Below are positions 15,586-25,401 of a stretch of 53,637 bases of DNA, one piece after another. The number at the start of each line of letters is the position of its first letter. The stretch's first letter is position 1. Made by a program: the position numbers and the translations under genes. The notes under the pieces are model-generated. The model saw only the letters and a list, made by a program, of their open reading frames with translations. It ran no database searches and was not told where the DNA came from. The DNA comes from Candidatus Neomarinimicrobiota bacterium (GTDB lineage Bacteria; Fidelibacterota; UBA8477; JABMPR01): NCBI GenBank assembly GCA_034716895.1, contig JAYEKW010000006.1:1-53637 (forward strand). Direction: 5' to 3'.

Positions 15586-16672
15586 CTATTTTTCTGATAT
15601 AATTCGTTTACTGGGGATTTCCGGAGTGGGTCCCAGGAAGACCATGGATCTACACCATAAATTTGGTTCCATCTCTGGTATTTTTTCTGCCTCTGCAAAA
15701 CAATTGATGGAAGTACCTGGGATTCATCAGAAAATAGCTCAGTCGATTCTTCAACCAGTCGATGAAAAGCTTGTGGCTGGTCAGATCAAGCTGATTGAAA
15801 AGTTTGAGGTAAAGCTGATCACTTATTGGGATGATCCATATCCGGATATGTTAAAACAGATCTATGATCCACCTGTTGTGCTCTTTTGCCGCGGAGATAT
15901 TGACCTGCTGAACACACGTGGTATTGGTATGGTCGGTACCCGTACTCCCACCTCATATGGAAAGGAAGTAGCTGCAGAATTCAGCTCACAACTGGTCAAT
16001 CGCGGATATACACTGGTTTCAGGTGTTGCTAAAGGAGTTGATGCAATTGTACACAGATCGGCTTTGCAGGCCAAAGGCAAGACTATTGCAGTGCTTGGGA
16101 ATGGTATCGACCGGATCTATCCAGCAGAAAATCGAGAACTGTACCAGGATATTGGATCCCAAGGGCTCTTGATCTCAGAATTCCTCATGGGCTCAAAGCC
16201 TGATGCACAAAACTTTCCCCGACGAAACAGGATCATATCAGGTCTTTCTGCTGGCACAGTAGTGGTTGAAGCGGCTGAGAAAAGTGGATCTTTGATCACG
16301 GCTTATTTTGCTCTGGATCAAAACCGGGAAGTCTTTGCAGTCCCTGGAAATATCAAGAGCCGTCAAAGTCACGGAACCCACCATTTGATTCGTCAGGGAG
16401 CCAAGTTGGTGGAGAGCGTTGATGACATTCTGGAGGAACTGGGTGAAAAGTATCGCCTGGGCAGCTCCCATGGCCAACAGGAGTTGATTATCAGTACCGA
16501 TCCACAGGAAGCGGCGATTCTGAAACATCTTTCTGGACCTGATGCAGTTCATATTGATGATCTCTCCAGCTTGTCAGGGCAGACGACCTTTGCGCTACTC
16601 GGCACGCTGCTGCAGATGGAAATGAAGGGTCTCGTCCAGCAATATCCTGGAAAATATTTTAAGCAGAAGTGA
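15578..16672 (+). CDS. dprA: DNA processing protein DprA
   Basis: This 364-residue protein loads RecA on incoming single-stranded DNA in natural transformation. An N-terminal helix-hairpin-helix region (about 1-60; ISGVGPRK, MEVPGIHQK) is followed by the Rossmann-like core with MVGTRTPTSYG, SGVAKGVDAIVH, AVLGNGIDRIYP and FPRRNRIISGLS. A winged-helix end (about 300-364) is present. The start is GTG at 15578 inside the end of obgE. Presence of DprA hints at competence, which would fit the foreign DNA on the left of the window. Confidence 0.95.
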   Translation: MDNYFSDIIRLLGISGVGPRKTMDLHHKFGSISGIFSASAKQLMEVPGIHQKIAQSILQPVDEKLVAGQIKLIEKFEVKLITYWDDPYPDMLKQIYDPPVVLFCRGDIDLLNTRGIGMVGTRTPTSYGKEVAAEFSSQLVNRGYTLVSGVAKGVDAIVHRSALQAKGKTIAVLGNGIDRIYPAENRELYQDIGSQGLLISEFLMGSKPDAQNFPRRNRIISGLSAGTVVVEAAEKSGSLITAYFALDQNREVFAVPGNIKSRQSHGTHHLIRQGAKLVESVDDILEELGEKYRLGSSHGQQELIISTDPQEAAILKHLSGPDAVHIDDLSSLSGQTTFALLGTLLQMEMKGLVQQYPGKYFKQK

Positions 16673-16813
16673 AACCTGTTTTAAATGAAGTCAAACAGAT
16701 TTCATAGTTCACTAAAAATAAATGATCCGAGTTAAGCAAATGAGAAGGTTATAAAGGGATGAAATGGCCACAAGAATGAATCTCTTAAACAAGAATACTA
16801 TAAAGGAGCACCC
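16673..16813. promoter_or_regulatory. Intergenic stretch before the aminopeptidase gene
   Basis: No gene is seen. An aaaggag ribosome site lies just before the ATG at 16814. A promoter is likely here because the gene stands apart from dprA, but no clear box pair is visible. Confidence 0.3.
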
Positions 16814-18121
16814 ATGCCGACACAAATCATCTCAGATCTGATAAAATATCTTGACCAGAGCGTAACGGCGTATCATGCTGTGATATCGGCTGAAAAAGAA
16901 TTGAAGGCAAAAGGTTTTATTCAGCTTTTCGAAAAAGATGCCTGGGATCTAAGCTCTTCGGGAAAATACTATGTGATCAGGGGCGAAAGTGCCCTGTTGG
17001 CCTGGCAAATGGGGAATGGTGATCAACCTGGTGTACGCTTGATTGGTGCCCACACGGATTCCCCGGGTCTGCACTTAAAGCCGCATGCCCAGTATAGTAA
17101 TTCGGGTTATCTGCAATTGGGAGTCGAGGTTTATGGTGGTCCACTATTGGCCAGTTGGACAGATCGTGATCTTTCACTGGCCGGGCGAGTTGTTATTAAA
17201 GATAACGGACAACTAAAGGTCACTCCCTTTCGATCTGACAGGGTCTTGTTACGCGTTCCTCAATTGGCCATACATCTGAATCGTGAAGTCAATGAAAAGG
17301 GATTATTACTAAACAAACAAGATCACATGCCACCTATTCTTGCACTTGAAAGTGTTTCAGGGACTCCAGCCGATGAAAATCTGATACACACCCTGCTCGC
17401 GGAAGAGCTTGGGATAAAGTCAGAGGCCATTGTCAACTGGCAGTTGGAGTGCTATGACACTCAAAAAGCCCAGTTAAGCGGACTGCATGAAGAATTGTTG
17501 GTAAGTGGACGAATAGATAACCTGACCATGTGCCATACGGCCATTCAGGCGCTTACCAAAAAAGAATTCATAAGTCCCCAGACCACTATGATCGCGTTAT
17601 TTGACAATGAAGAGATCGGAAGTGCGACGCAGAATGGGGCAGCATCTGCCTTTATCCGGGATATTATTCACCGGGTGGTGGATACAGATGATACACGGCA
17701 TGCCTTGCAAAGGGGATTGGCAAACAGTCTTTGTATCTCTGCTGATGGAGCCCACGCTGTACACCCGAACTATGCGAAATTCCATGATCCACAACATTCA
17801 GTGAAAATGAATCAGGGACCCGTGATCAAGGTCAATGCCAACCATCGCTATGCCACCAGTGCCATAACAGCAGCCGTATTTGAGCAATTGGCTGAAGATG
17901 TGAATGTCCCGGTTCAACATTACATCCATAAGACCGATCTGCCTTGCGGGTCAACTATTGGACCCATCACCGAGAGTGGGTTGGGAATTCCCGTAGTAGA
18001 TGCCGGAAATGCCATGTTGTCAATGCACTCAATTCGCGAAACTGCCGGTGCTGCGGATCATGAAATGATGTTCAAGATCATGCAGCAGTTTTTTACTAAA
18101 ACGGAACTTTATTCGGTTTAA
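16814..18121 (+). CDS. apeB: M18-family aspartyl aminopeptidase
   Basis: This is a 435-residue cytoplasmic metallopeptidase that removes N-terminal residues, usually acidic ones. Zinc-binding and catalytic motifs are present: GAHTDSPG (about 76-83), SGRIDNL (about 230-236), LFDNEEIGS (about 258-266), ISADGAHAVHP (about 308-318), and a late HSIRETAG containing the last His. The fold matches the M18 family over its full length. The start has a strong aaaggag ribosome site. The gene looks like a single unit, followed by a palindrome. Confidence 0.93.
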   Translation: MPTQIISDLIKYLDQSVTAYHAVISAEKELKAKGFIQLFEKDAWDLSSSGKYYVIRGESALLAWQMGNGDQPGVRLIGAHTDSPGLHLKPHAQYSNSGYLQLGVEVYGGPLLASWTDRDLSLAGRVVIKDNGQLKVTPFRSDRVLLRVPQLAIHLNREVNEKGLLLNKQDHMPPILALESVSGTPADENLIHTLLAEELGIKSEAIVNWQLECYDTQKAQLSGLHEELLVSGRIDNLTMCHTAIQALTKKEFISPQTTMIALFDNEEIGSATQNGAASAFIRDIIHRVVDTDDTRHALQRGLANSLCISADGAHAVHPNYAKFHDPQHSVKMNQGPVIKVNANHRYATSAITAAVFEQLAEDVNVPVQHYIHKTDLPCGSTIGPITESGLGIPVVDAGNAMLSMHSIRETAGAADHEMMFKIMQQFFTKTELYSV

Positions 18122-18150
18122 AGATGCTACATTTTAATTGATCGCATATC

Positions 18151-18178
18151 GTAGAGACGCAATGCATTGCGTCTCTAC
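18151..18178. repeat. Perfect 28-base palindrome
   Basis: gtagagacgcaatg is followed immediately by its exact inverse with no spacer. No T-run follows, so it is a weak candidate for a terminator. Similar gtagagacgc palindromes occur as dispersed repeats in several bacterial groups, so it may be a small repetitive element. Confidence 0.85.
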
Positions 18179-18244
18179 ATGATGTATTATGGACATACAC
18201 AGTTTGATAATAGCCATAAATCGGACTTCCATCACCACCAATAA

Positions 18245-18273
18245 TTGATACATTATTTCGCTTTTTTTAGAAT
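18245..18273 (+). promoter_or_regulatory. Sigma-70-type promoter of the SRP RNA gene
   Basis: TTGATA (18245-18250) and TAGAAT (18268-18273) are separated by exactly 17 bases, and transcription would begin near 18280, about 10 bases before the RNA's terminal stem. Confidence 0.7.
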
Positions 18274-18290
18274 AGAATAAAGACATTACT

Positions 18291-18423
18291 GATCTTGAAG
18301 ATGCGTTGTGCTTTCAGGCCCTGCAATGAACACGGGCCCAACCCCGTCAGATCCGGAAGGAAGCAGCGGTAAGCTTAGTGATTGTGTGCTGGATTTCCCT
18401 GAAGCACGCGCATCTTCAAGATC
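18291..18423 (+). ncRNA. ffs: Signal recognition particle RNA, small bacterial type
   Basis: The conserved apical domain ccgtcagatccggaaggaag with agcagcggtaag follows (about 18346-18376), with the GGAA tetraloop and the Ffh-binding internal loop. The two ends pair perfectly over 15 bases: 18291-18305 (gatcttgaagatgcg) with 18409-18423. The RNA of about 133 nt is a little longer than the E. coli one. It forms the SRP with Ffh and targets membrane proteins. Its place just upstream of dnaX is found in many bacteria. Confidence 0.96.
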
Positions 18424-18624
18424 AGAATTTAATAAATGGATTCCCGCAGGTATCCCACTAAGGTGGATCTCAATCCCGGGACCCATTCAAACACAGTCTT
18501 CGCTCTAAAGAGCTTGAGATGTCGCCTGTCAAGTATGCCCGCACGGGTCGATGTGACAGGGTTGACGACGAAGTCCCGACAAGCGTATCGGAACGAGAGC
18601 GAAAAAACCTGAAAGTCGCGTGCC
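18424..18624. other. Non-coding gap between SRP RNA and dnaX
   Basis: No gene is seen. TGGATTCCCG (18437-18446) pairs with CGGGACCCA (18477-18485) around an inner hairpin (tcccac/gtgga), and gctctaaagagc near 18500 forms a second. They may end the SRP transcript or act in the dnaX leader. Confidence 0.45.
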
Positions 18625-20418
18625 GTGCCTGATCAAGAATCAAAATATATTGTTTCTTCCCTGAAATACAGACCACAGACCTTTGAGGATGTTGTTGGTC
18701 AGGAACATGTTTCGCGCACACTGCGCAATGCCTTACAGCGTCAACGTTTGGCTAATGGGTACATCTTTACCGGACCCCGGGGAGTAGGTAAAACCACCTC
18801 AGCCAGAATCCTGGCCAAGGCCATAAATTGTGAGAACCCAAATGATGGAAATCCTTGTAATGAGTGTAACCATTGTATTGAAATCACTTCTGGTCGCAGT
18901 CTGGATGTGTTCGAAGTGGATGGTGCCTCTACCCGCGGGATCGATGCTATCAGGGAGTTGCGAGAAGTCGTTAAATATCCGCCTGCCAACTCAAATTATC
19001 GGGTTTATATCATCGATGAAGTGCACATGCTCACCAAGGAAGCCTTCAATGCCTTGTTGAAGACTCTGGAGGAGCCACCCCCGCAAGTGCTCTTTATTTT
19101 TGCCACTACAGAGCCTCAAAAAGTACCCCTGACCATTCTATCCAGATGCCAACGCTATGATTTTAGAATGATCTCGACTGAAACCATGGTTGCCAGACTG
19201 AAGATGATCAGCGAACGCGAAGGGATATCCATTTCAAACGATGGGTTAGCCCTCATCGCTCGTAAAGCAGCAGGCAGTCTACGTGATTCACTCAGCTTGC
19301 TTGATCAAGTATCAGCCTTTGCTGAGGATGAAGCTTCATTGGAATTGGTCAGACGCGTGCTGGGGGTTCTGGATGTTACGATCTACTTTGATATCATACA
19401 TCATATTGCCAGTCAGTCATCGGAAAATGTGATCACTCAGTCCAACCTGCTTTTTTCACGTGGCATTAGCATTACGGAGTTTTTGCAAGGGCTTAGTGAT
19501 CATATCAGGAACCTTTTAGTGGTAAAAGTGGCCGGGATCACATCATTTCTTGATGTTGCTGACTCTGATGTCGCAGCTTACGAGGAACAGGCTGGTTATT
19601 TTGAGGAGAGAGACCTGATCAGAATGCAGACCCTGGTTCTGGAAACGCTTCGAGACCAGCGATTTGTGAGTAATCAGATTGTTTCTGTTGAACTTATGCT
19701 GTTAAAACTCGCCCGAAGTACCCGGGCTCTGGATCTGGATGCTGTACTCAATGGGACAACACTGCCTCTATCCAGAGATATTCCAAAACCAAAGCCCGTT
19801 AAGCTGCCGGAACCTGAAAAGATCACTCAAACAGCCAAGCCCAAGATCAAACCCGTCCCATCAAAACCTGATACACAGGAACAAACACCTCAGATTAAAC
19901 CGGTCGAGGAAGCTGCTTCAACACCTCTACCTCAAGTCGAGGAAAAAACTGAAAAGAGCCAGGTCACTCCTGCGCTGGTAGTTCATTCTGAACCAGCCGA
20001 AAATATTTCTAAGCATACTGCACCGGCCAGTGATTCAACTGGGTTGGAGGGTACGAAGCCTGATGAAACGATCTCTCTGGAAACCATAGTTAAGGGATGG
20101 GATACCTTTGTTGAAAGACTGGGAAAAGCAGGACGCTCTACCAGTGCCTTCATGAGTGAGGGATCACCGACAGTATTTGAACAGGGTTGCCTGACTATCG
20201 CCTTTGCGCCTGAACAGAGATACCACATTCAAACCCTGAACAAAACCATCAATACAATTCAGGATATAGCCAGTGAGCTCTTCCGAACCAGAATGGTCAT
20301 CAAACTGGTCGAACAGAATGGTCACAAACCAAAAGAGCGTAAAGAAGATGAGTTACTGGCCCATCCTACATCGCAGCACCTTCTGGATATATTTGATGGT
20401 GAGATCATTGATGATTAA
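18625..20418 (+). CDS. dnaX: DNA polymerase III subunits gamma and tau
   Basis: This 597-residue clamp-loader ATPase has Walker A GPRGVGKT (50-57), a zinc module with Cys69, 78, 81 and 84, Walker B IIDEVHML (about 131-138) and sensor SRC in LTILSRCQR. A low-complexity linker rich in Pro, Lys and Glu (about 385-470) leads to a C-terminal domain for polymerase contact, so this is the long tau-type product. I see no clear A-rich slip site for a shorter gamma. The start is GTG at 18625 with a weak ribosome site. Confidence 0.96.
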   Translation: MPDQESKYIVSSLKYRPQTFEDVVGQEHVSRTLRNALQRQRLANGYIFTGPRGVGKTTSARILAKAINCENPNDGNPCNECNHCIEITSGRSLDVFEVDGASTRGIDAIRELREVVKYPPANSNYRVYIIDEVHMLTKEAFNALLKTLEEPPPQVLFIFATTEPQKVPLTILSRCQRYDFRMISTETMVARLKMISEREGISISNDGLALIARKAAGSLRDSLSLLDQVSAFAEDEASLELVRRVLGVLDVTIYFDIIHHIASQSSENVITQSNLLFSRGISITEFLQGLSDHIRNLLVVKVAGITSFLDVADSDVAAYEEQAGYFEERDLIRMQTLVLETLRDQRFVSNQIVSVELMLLKLARSTRALDLDAVLNGTTLPLSRDIPKPKPVKLPEPEKITQTAKPKIKPVPSKPDTQEQTPQIKPVEEAASTPLPQVEEKTEKSQVTPALVVHSEPAENISKHTAPASDSTGLEGTKPDETISLETIVKGWDTFVERLGKAGRSTSAFMSEGSPTVFEQGCLTIAFAPEQRYHIQTLNKTINTIQDIASELFRTRMVIKLVEQNGHKPKERKEDELLAHPTSQHLLDIFDGEIIDD

Positions 20419-20488
20419 TAACTGAAAATGATGCAGCATGCAATGTCATGAGAATAATAATTGTTTTTTTAAATAGGAGAAAACTCCA

Positions 20489-20827
20489 ATGATGCCAAAA
20501 GGCGGAATGGGCAATCTGTTAAAACAAGCTCAAAAGATGCAAAAAGATATGGAAAAGGCTCAGGAAGAACTGGCCTCCATCGAAGTTGACGGCTCAGCCG
20601 GAGGCGGTATGGTGAAGGTGAGAGCCAATGCAAAAATACAGATCCTATCGATCAAGATCGAACCGGATGTTCTGGAGGATGATGTAGATATGGTTGAAGA
20701 TCTGGTATTGGCAGCTGTTAATCAAGCCCTTACCAATGCCCAGGATGCGGCTAGCTCACGTATGGGTCAGGTTACCGGTGGTATGATGGGTGGCATGGGT
20801 GGTCTAAACATTCCCGGGCTTGGATGA
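20489..20827 (+). CDS. ebfC: Nucleoid-associated protein EbfC/YbaB
   Basis: This 112-residue small DNA-binding protein has a helical N-terminus ([19 protein letters not shown]), a central strand region ([14 protein letters not shown]-like) and a Met/Gly-rich tail (GGMMGGMGG). It forms a dimer that binds DNA and is usually encoded between dnaX and recR, as here. A taggaga ribosome site precedes the ATG. The stop overlaps the recR start by 4 bases. Confidence 0.95.
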   Translation: MMPKGGMGNLLKQAQKMQKDMEKAQEELASIEVDGSAGGGMVKVRANAKIQILSIKIEPDVLEDDVDMVEDLVLAAVNQALTNAQDAASSRMGQVTGGMMGGMGGLNIPGLG

Positions 20828-21420
20828 AAATTATTCCAGACAGCCTGGATCGCATAACCCAGCAATTCTCGCGTTTTCCGGGAATTGGTAAAAAGACAGC
20901 GCAACGCATGGCTTTCCAACTGCTGGAATGGAATCGTGAAGATGTCCAACAACTGGGTGAAGTGATCATTCAAAGCAATGATAAACTTCAGCATTGTTCG
21001 ATCTGTAATCTGATCACAGAAGCTGATCCCTGTCCGGTTTGTCAGGATACTCGCCGTGATGGATCTATTCTTTGTGTGGTCGAAGACTCCAAAGATGTTA
21101 TGGCTATTGAGGAAACCAGCCGTTTTAATGGTAAATATCACATATTAGGTGGTGTTTTATCACCGCTGGATGGAGTTGGTCCCGATCAGTTGTTTATTAA
21201 AAGCCTTATGGATCGCGTGAATGCAGTAGCAGAGATTATCATTGCCATGAATCCCAGTGTGGAAGGTGAAACCACCTCCTTATACCTGACCAAGTTACTG
21301 CAGGATCGTGAGATAAAGATCACGCGACTGGCAAGAGGGATTCCCAGTGGTGGTGATCTGGAGTATATTGATGGCGTTACTTTAGGAAGAGCATTAGAAG
21401 ATAGGCATGAAATGAAATGA
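20824..21420 (+). CDS. recR: Recombination mediator RecR
   Basis: This 198-residue protein works with RecF/RecO to load RecA at gaps. The helix-hairpin-helix [14 protein letters not shown] (about 18-31), a Cys4 zinc site (C58, C61, C70, C73) and a Toprim domain with [12 protein letters not shown] (about 86-97) are all present. Start ATGA overlap with ebfC at 20824. Confidence 0.96.
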   Translation: MKIIPDSLDRITQQFSRFPGIGKKTAQRMAFQLLEWNREDVQQLGEVIIQSNDKLQHCSICNLITEADPCPVCQDTRRDGSILCVVEDSKDVMAIEETSRFNGKYHILGGVLSPLDGVGPDQLFIKSLMDRVNAVAEIIIAMNPSVEGETTSLYLTKLLQDREIKITRLARGIPSGGDLEYIDGVTLGRALEDRHEMK

Positions 21421-22010
21421 TACAAAATATACCAAATATCCTGACCATTTTTCGCATAGTCGTCACCCCATTAATTGTATGGTTTCTCATCGGATTTGAT
21501 GGGTTCACTATTCATCTGGTGGCCGTGTTCCTGTTCCTTATCGCCTCGCTTACAGATTATTTTGACGGTATGCTGGCTCGCAAACTACAAGTAGTGAGCG
21601 AATTCGGTAAGTTTATGGATCCCCTGGCTGATAAGATTCTGGTAAACAGCACTTTCATTGCATTGAATATTATTGGTATCATGCCGATCTGGATCACTGC
21701 CGTGGTAATCTTGCGAGATATGGCGGTCACTTTGTTGCGCTGGGGCATGTTAGCCAATGGTGCGTCCATGAACACCAGCCAATTGGCGAAAGTTAAAACT
21801 ACATTTCAGTATATTTCCATGTATGTGGGTCTGGTATTCATTCTCATGGGGCATTTTGAGGTGCTGGATAGTTTAGTGTCCTGGTTGGAAGAATGGTTTG
21901 TTACAGGGACTATCTTTATCATAACTGGACTGGTTACAGCCTATACTGGATTTGATTACCTTTGGATCAACAAGAAATTCCTCAGGTCCCTCTTCAAGGA
22001 AAATGGATGA
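21417..22010 (+). CDS. pgsA: CDP-diacylglycerol-glycerol-3-phosphate 3-phosphatidyltransferase
   Basis: This 197-residue inner-membrane enzyme makes phosphatidylglycerol phosphate from CDP-diacylglycerol and glycerol 3-phosphate. The CDP-alcohol motif is complete: Asp47, Asp50-Gly51, Ala54-Arg55, Gly64, Asp68 and Asp72. Several membrane segments surround it. It overlaps recR and pgpA by ATGA, and the next gene supplies the next step of the pathway. Confidence 0.94.
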   Translation: MIQNIPNILTIFRIVVTPLIVWFLIGFDGFTIHLVAVFLFLIASLTDYFDGMLARKLQVVSEFGKFMDPLADKILVNSTFIALNIIGIMPIWITAVVILRDMAVTLLRWGMLANGASMNTSQLAKVKTTFQYISMYVGLVFILMGHFEVLDSLVSWLEEWFVTGTIFIITGLVTAYTGFDYLWINKKFLRSLFKENG

Positions 22011-22462
22011 TCCCTTTACTGCGGGCTTTTACCTCAGTTGGTTATGTAGGTCGGATTCCAGGGGCGCCAGGTACCTATGGATCACTTGTCACACTCCCAC
22101 TGGCATATTTTTGGACCAGTACCGTAACTGATAATATTTTTCTTACTCTCTTGTTTATCGTCATCCTTGCAGGCCTGGGTATTGCAGCTTCCAATCTGGT
22201 TGCAGGAGCCATGGGAATTGAAGATCCTGGTGAGATTGTTATTGATGAGGTGGTTGGCCAGTGGATCGCTTTATTGGCGATCCCGAATCACTGGGGTTAT
22301 TGGCTTGCGGCTTTTATCCTTTTTAGAATATTTGACATCTGGAAGCCATGGCTCATCGATAAAGTGCAAAAATATCCTGGGGGATGGGGCATTATGTTGG
22401 ATGATGTGTGTGCTGGCATGCTGGCCTTTTTATTGATCCAGGGGACTGCAGCCGTTCTATGA
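22007..22462 (+). CDS. pgpA: Phosphatidylglycerophosphatase A
   Basis: This 151-residue membrane enzyme removes phosphate from phosphatidylglycerol phosphate. GRIPGAPGTYGSLV (about 15-28) and EDPGEIVIDEVVGQW (about 72-86) are the PgpA signature. I chose the ATG at 22007: an aagga ribosome site lies 6 bases upstream and it forms an ATGA overlap with pgsA, while the TTG frame from 21962 would overlap pgsA by 49 bases. Confidence 0.92.
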   Translation: MIPLLRAFTSVGYVGRIPGAPGTYGSLVTLPLAYFWTSTVTDNIFLTLLFIVILAGLGIAASNLVAGAMGIEDPGEIVIDEVVGQWIALLAIPNHWGYWLAAFILFRIFDIWKPWLIDKVQKYPGGWGIMLDDVCAGMLAFLLIQGTAAVL

Positions 22463-23709
22463 CCCAGCTCAACGCCATTACCATCTCCATTGGAGATGAA
22501 CTTCTATCTGGTAAAACCATTGATTCTAATAATGCCTTTATCTCTCAACAATTGAACCAGATCGGTATCCCGGTGAGTAAAAAGCTCATCATAGGTGATG
22601 TGAAAGAAGATATTATCGCTGCCTTGGACTGGGGATTCCAGGAAACTGATATTCTCACGCTGACAGGCGGTCTGGGTCCAACCCATGATGATATTACCAA
22701 GATGGTTCTCTGCGAATATTTTGATGTCAGCTTAAAAATGTATCCTGATCTGCTGGAAAAGATGAAGGAACGCTTTGCCAGACGAGGATTCAAATTCGCC
22801 CAGATCAACACCTCACAGGCCGAATACCCGGAAAATGCAGAATTATTGCACAATTCCAGAGGTACTGCTCAGGGAATGTATTTTAAGCACTTCGGGAAAC
22901 ACCTCTTTGTTATGCCTGGAGTTCCTGGTGAGATGAGAGTCATCACCACTGAGCATATCATTCCAATTTTGAGCAAAATGACCGGGGCTCAAACCGAACT
23001 TATGGATATTCACACCATCGGTATCCCAGAATCAACATTGTATGAGATCACCAAGCCTGTCTTCGATGAATATGCAGGAAGCAAGATCGCCTATTTACCA
23101 AAACAGGGCGAGGTCAGCATTCGGATCTCTTTTGATTCAAAACCCTCAACAAATAGCAGCTCGAAGCTGGATTCTATTTATGAAAAAATAAAAGCATTGC
23201 TTCCCCAGCAGATCTATGGTCGTGATGGAGATAATCTTGGTTCTGTGGTAGGAGGTCTTCTTTTAAAACAGAAGGCTACTGTGGCCACAGCAGAGTCCTG
23301 TACTGGCGGTCTGATCGCCAGTCAGATCACAGATATAGGTGGGAGCAGCGACTATTTTAAAACCGGATTTGTGACCTACGCCAATGAGACCAAGATGTCC
23401 ATGTTGGATGTCCAGGAACAGACCCTCATCGATCACGGCGCGGTGAGCGAAGCAACCGTCTCAGAAATGCTGGCAGGAACGCTTGTAAAAAGTGGATCTG
23501 ACTATGCCATTGCTGTATCAGGGGTGGCCGGGCCAACTGGTGGAAGCGATGAAAAGCCGGTTGGAACCGTTTACATTGGGGTTGCAGATGCAGATAACCA
23601 GTTTATCCGCAGGTTTCAATTCGGTAAGAATAGGATTATGAATAAAGAGATGAGTGCTAAAGCAGCACTAAACCTGTTGCGATTATTTATTCAAGGGCAG
23701 ATCACATGA
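22459..23709 (+). CDS. cinA: CinA: competence/damage-inducible nucleotide-processing protein
   Basis: This 416-residue protein joins an N-terminal molybdopterin-binding-like COG1058 domain (ISIGDELLSGKTIDSN, LTGGLGPTHDD) to a C-terminal NMN deamidase domain (AESCTGGLIASQITDIGGSS, AVSGVAGPTGGS). It recycles the NMN made by DNA ligase and pyrophosphatase action on ADP-ribose. The ATG at 22459 overlaps the pgpA stop; the longer frame from 22408 is rejected. Confidence 0.94.
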   Translation: MTQLNAITISIGDELLSGKTIDSNNAFISQQLNQIGIPVSKKLIIGDVKEDIIAALDWGFQETDILTLTGGLGPTHDDITKMVLCEYFDVSLKMYPDLLEKMKERFARRGFKFAQINTSQAEYPENAELLHNSRGTAQGMYFKHFGKHLFVMPGVPGEMRVITTEHIIPILSKMTGAQTELMDIHTIGIPESTLYEITKPVFDEYAGSKIAYLPKQGEVSIRISFDSKPSTNSSSKLDSIYEKIKALLPQQIYGRDGDNLGSVVGGLLLKQKATVATAESCTGGLIASQITDIGGSSDYFKTGFVTYANETKMSMLDVQEQTLIDHGAVSEATVSEMLAGTLVKSGSDYAIAVSGVAGPTGGSDEKPVGTVYIGVADADNQFIRRFQFGKNRIMNKEMSAKAALNLLRLFIQGQIT

Positions 23710-24284
23710 ACCCGATTCGCACATTTCTGGCTTTGCCGCTGCCCAGGGAATTACGAGGCTATTTATTTACACTTGCGGATCAGATCAAAGATCCCCAGGA
23801 TCAGATCAACTGGGTCAAGCGAGCCAATATTCACATTACCTTGAACTTCCTGGGTGATACGAATCCAGAGTTGATCGAGGAACAAGCTCGGGGACTTGAA
23901 GCATTGGTTGGCTCATTTTCAGCTATCGACATTGGAATAACAGATACCGGGATTTTCCCGCACGCCAATGACCCGCGGGTACTCTGGGTTGGTTCCGCGC
24001 CCTATGATGATACTCTGATATCCTTTAAAAACAGACTGAATGATCATTTGAAACAACTTGGATATCCTATTGATTATCGCAAGTTTCAACCCCATATTAC
24101 GCTCGGTCGCGTTAAAACAATCTCACGCAAAAGTACATTTATTCATGACTTCCTAGCAGAAGAAGTCCGTGAAATAGATTTCGAGATCCGGGAGTTGAAG
24201 TGGGTTAAGAGCACTTTGACTGCTGCAGGTGCGATCTATGAGGAAATACAAACTTTTAAATTTAACACGGGAGACCAGAGATGA
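23706..24284 (+). CDS. thpR: RNA 2',3'-cyclic phosphodiesterase (2H family)
   Basis: This 192-residue protein has the two HxT motifs of the 2H phosphoesterases: HITLNFLG (His43, Thr45) and HITLGRVK (about 127-134). Such enzymes open 2',3'-cyclic phosphates and may reseal some RNAs. It overlaps both cinA and recA by 4 bases, the classic cinA-thpR-recA row. Confidence 0.93.
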   Translation: MNPIRTFLALPLPRELRGYLFTLADQIKDPQDQINWVKRANIHITLNFLGDTNPELIEEQARGLEALVGSFSAIDIGITDTGIFPHANDPRVLWVGSAPYDDTLISFKNRLNDHLKQLGYPIDYRKFQPHITLGRVKTISRKSTFIHDFLAEEVREIDFEIRELKWVKSTLTAAGAIYEEIQTFKFNTGDQR

Positions 24285-25318
24285 GTGCGGCTCAGAACAA
24301 ATCAACTGATAAAGACAAAGCCATCGAACTGGCAGTTTCACAAATTGAACGACAATTTGGAGCTGGTGCGGTCATGCGATTGGGTGAAGATCAGATCAAC
24401 AAGTATGTAGATGCCATCTCTACTGGGGCTTTGTCACTGGATGCTGCTTTGGGCGTTGGTGGTGTTCCACGGGGACGGATTATTGAGATCTACGGCCCGG
24501 AATCATCAGGGAAAACGACCCTGGCTTTGCATATCGTAGCCAATGCCCAAAAAAATGGTGGCTATGCTGCTTTTGTTGATGCAGAACATGCCCTGGATCC
24601 TAAATATGCCGGTCAATTAGGTGTGGATATTAAGAACTTACTCATTTCTCAACCAGATTCAGGTGAACAGGCTCTGGAGATCACTGAAACCCTTGTTCGC
24701 AGCAACGCGTTGGATGTAATTGTCATCGATTCTGTGGCTGCCCTTGTGCCCAGAGCCGAGCTGGAAGGCGAAATGGGTGACAGTCACATGGGTCTCCACG
24801 CCCGTCTTATGTCCCAGGCTCTGCGAAAACTGACTGGGGCAGTTTCTAAATCGAATACCTCAGTTATTTTCATCAATCAGATCCGCGAGAAGATAGGGGT
24901 CATGTTTGGGAGTCCTGAGACGACCACAGGTGGTAGAGCTCTCAAATTCTACGCAACGGTACGGATGGATATTCGTCGCATCGGTGCGCTAAAGGATGGA
25001 CAAGATAATATTGGTAATCGAGTACGGGTTAAGGTCGTTAAGAATAAAATGGCCCCACCATTCCGGGAGACTGAGCTGGATATCATGTTTGGTCAGGGGT
25101 TCTCATTCGAGGGTGATGTTCTCGATCTGGCATTAAAAGCAAATCTGGTCCAGAAAAGTGGTTCCTGGTTCAGTTATGGCGAGGATCGCCTGGGACAGGG
25201 TAAAGAGAATGTGAAAAAATTCTTTATTGATAACTCTGATCTGTTCCAGAAATTAACCGGTGAGGTCCGCCAGTTCCTGGGCATGGATGAACCTGAAAAT
25301 GACAACACGGAAGCATAA
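24281..25318 (+). CDS. recA: Recombinase RecA
   Basis: This 345-residue strand-exchange ATPase has Walker A GPESSGKT (72-79), [21 protein letters not shown] with Walker B, and loop residues [13 protein letters not shown]. The acidic C-terminal tail is present. No intein is seen. It ends the coupled operon; no LexA box could be pointed to because the start is inside thpR. Confidence 0.98.
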   Translation: MSAAQNKSTDKDKAIELAVSQIERQFGAGAVMRLGEDQINKYVDAISTGALSLDAALGVGGVPRGRIIEIYGPESSGKTTLALHIVANAQKNGGYAAFVDAEHALDPKYAGQLGVDIKNLLISQPDSGEQALEITETLVRSNALDVIVIDSVAALVPRAELEGEMGDSHMGLHARLMSQALRKLTGAVSKSNTSVIFINQIREKIGVMFGSPETTTGGRALKFYATVRMDIRRIGALKDGQDNIGNRVRVKVVKNKMAPPFRETELDIMFGQGFSFEGDVLDLALKANLVQKSGSWFSYGEDRLGQGKENVKKFFIDNSDLFQKLTGEVRQFLGMDEPENDNTEA

Positions 25319-25345
25319 TTAATATCTTTACCTGATGATCAGAAG

Positions 25346-25365
25346 CCCACGACTCTAGTCGTGGG
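25346..25365. repeat. Hairpin between recA and recX
   Basis: CCCACGACT and AGTCGTGGG pair perfectly across a two-base centre. No T-run follows, so it may slow transcription or stabilise the recA message end, as recA-recX gaps often do. Confidence 0.6.
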
Positions 25366-25401
25366 TTACTGTTGAAGTTCGTTACCATTGCGACAACTTT
25401 T

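Noticed and set aside
18625-20418. Programmed frameshift in dnaX
   Set aside because: No A-rich slip site with a following hairpin was seen before the linker region.
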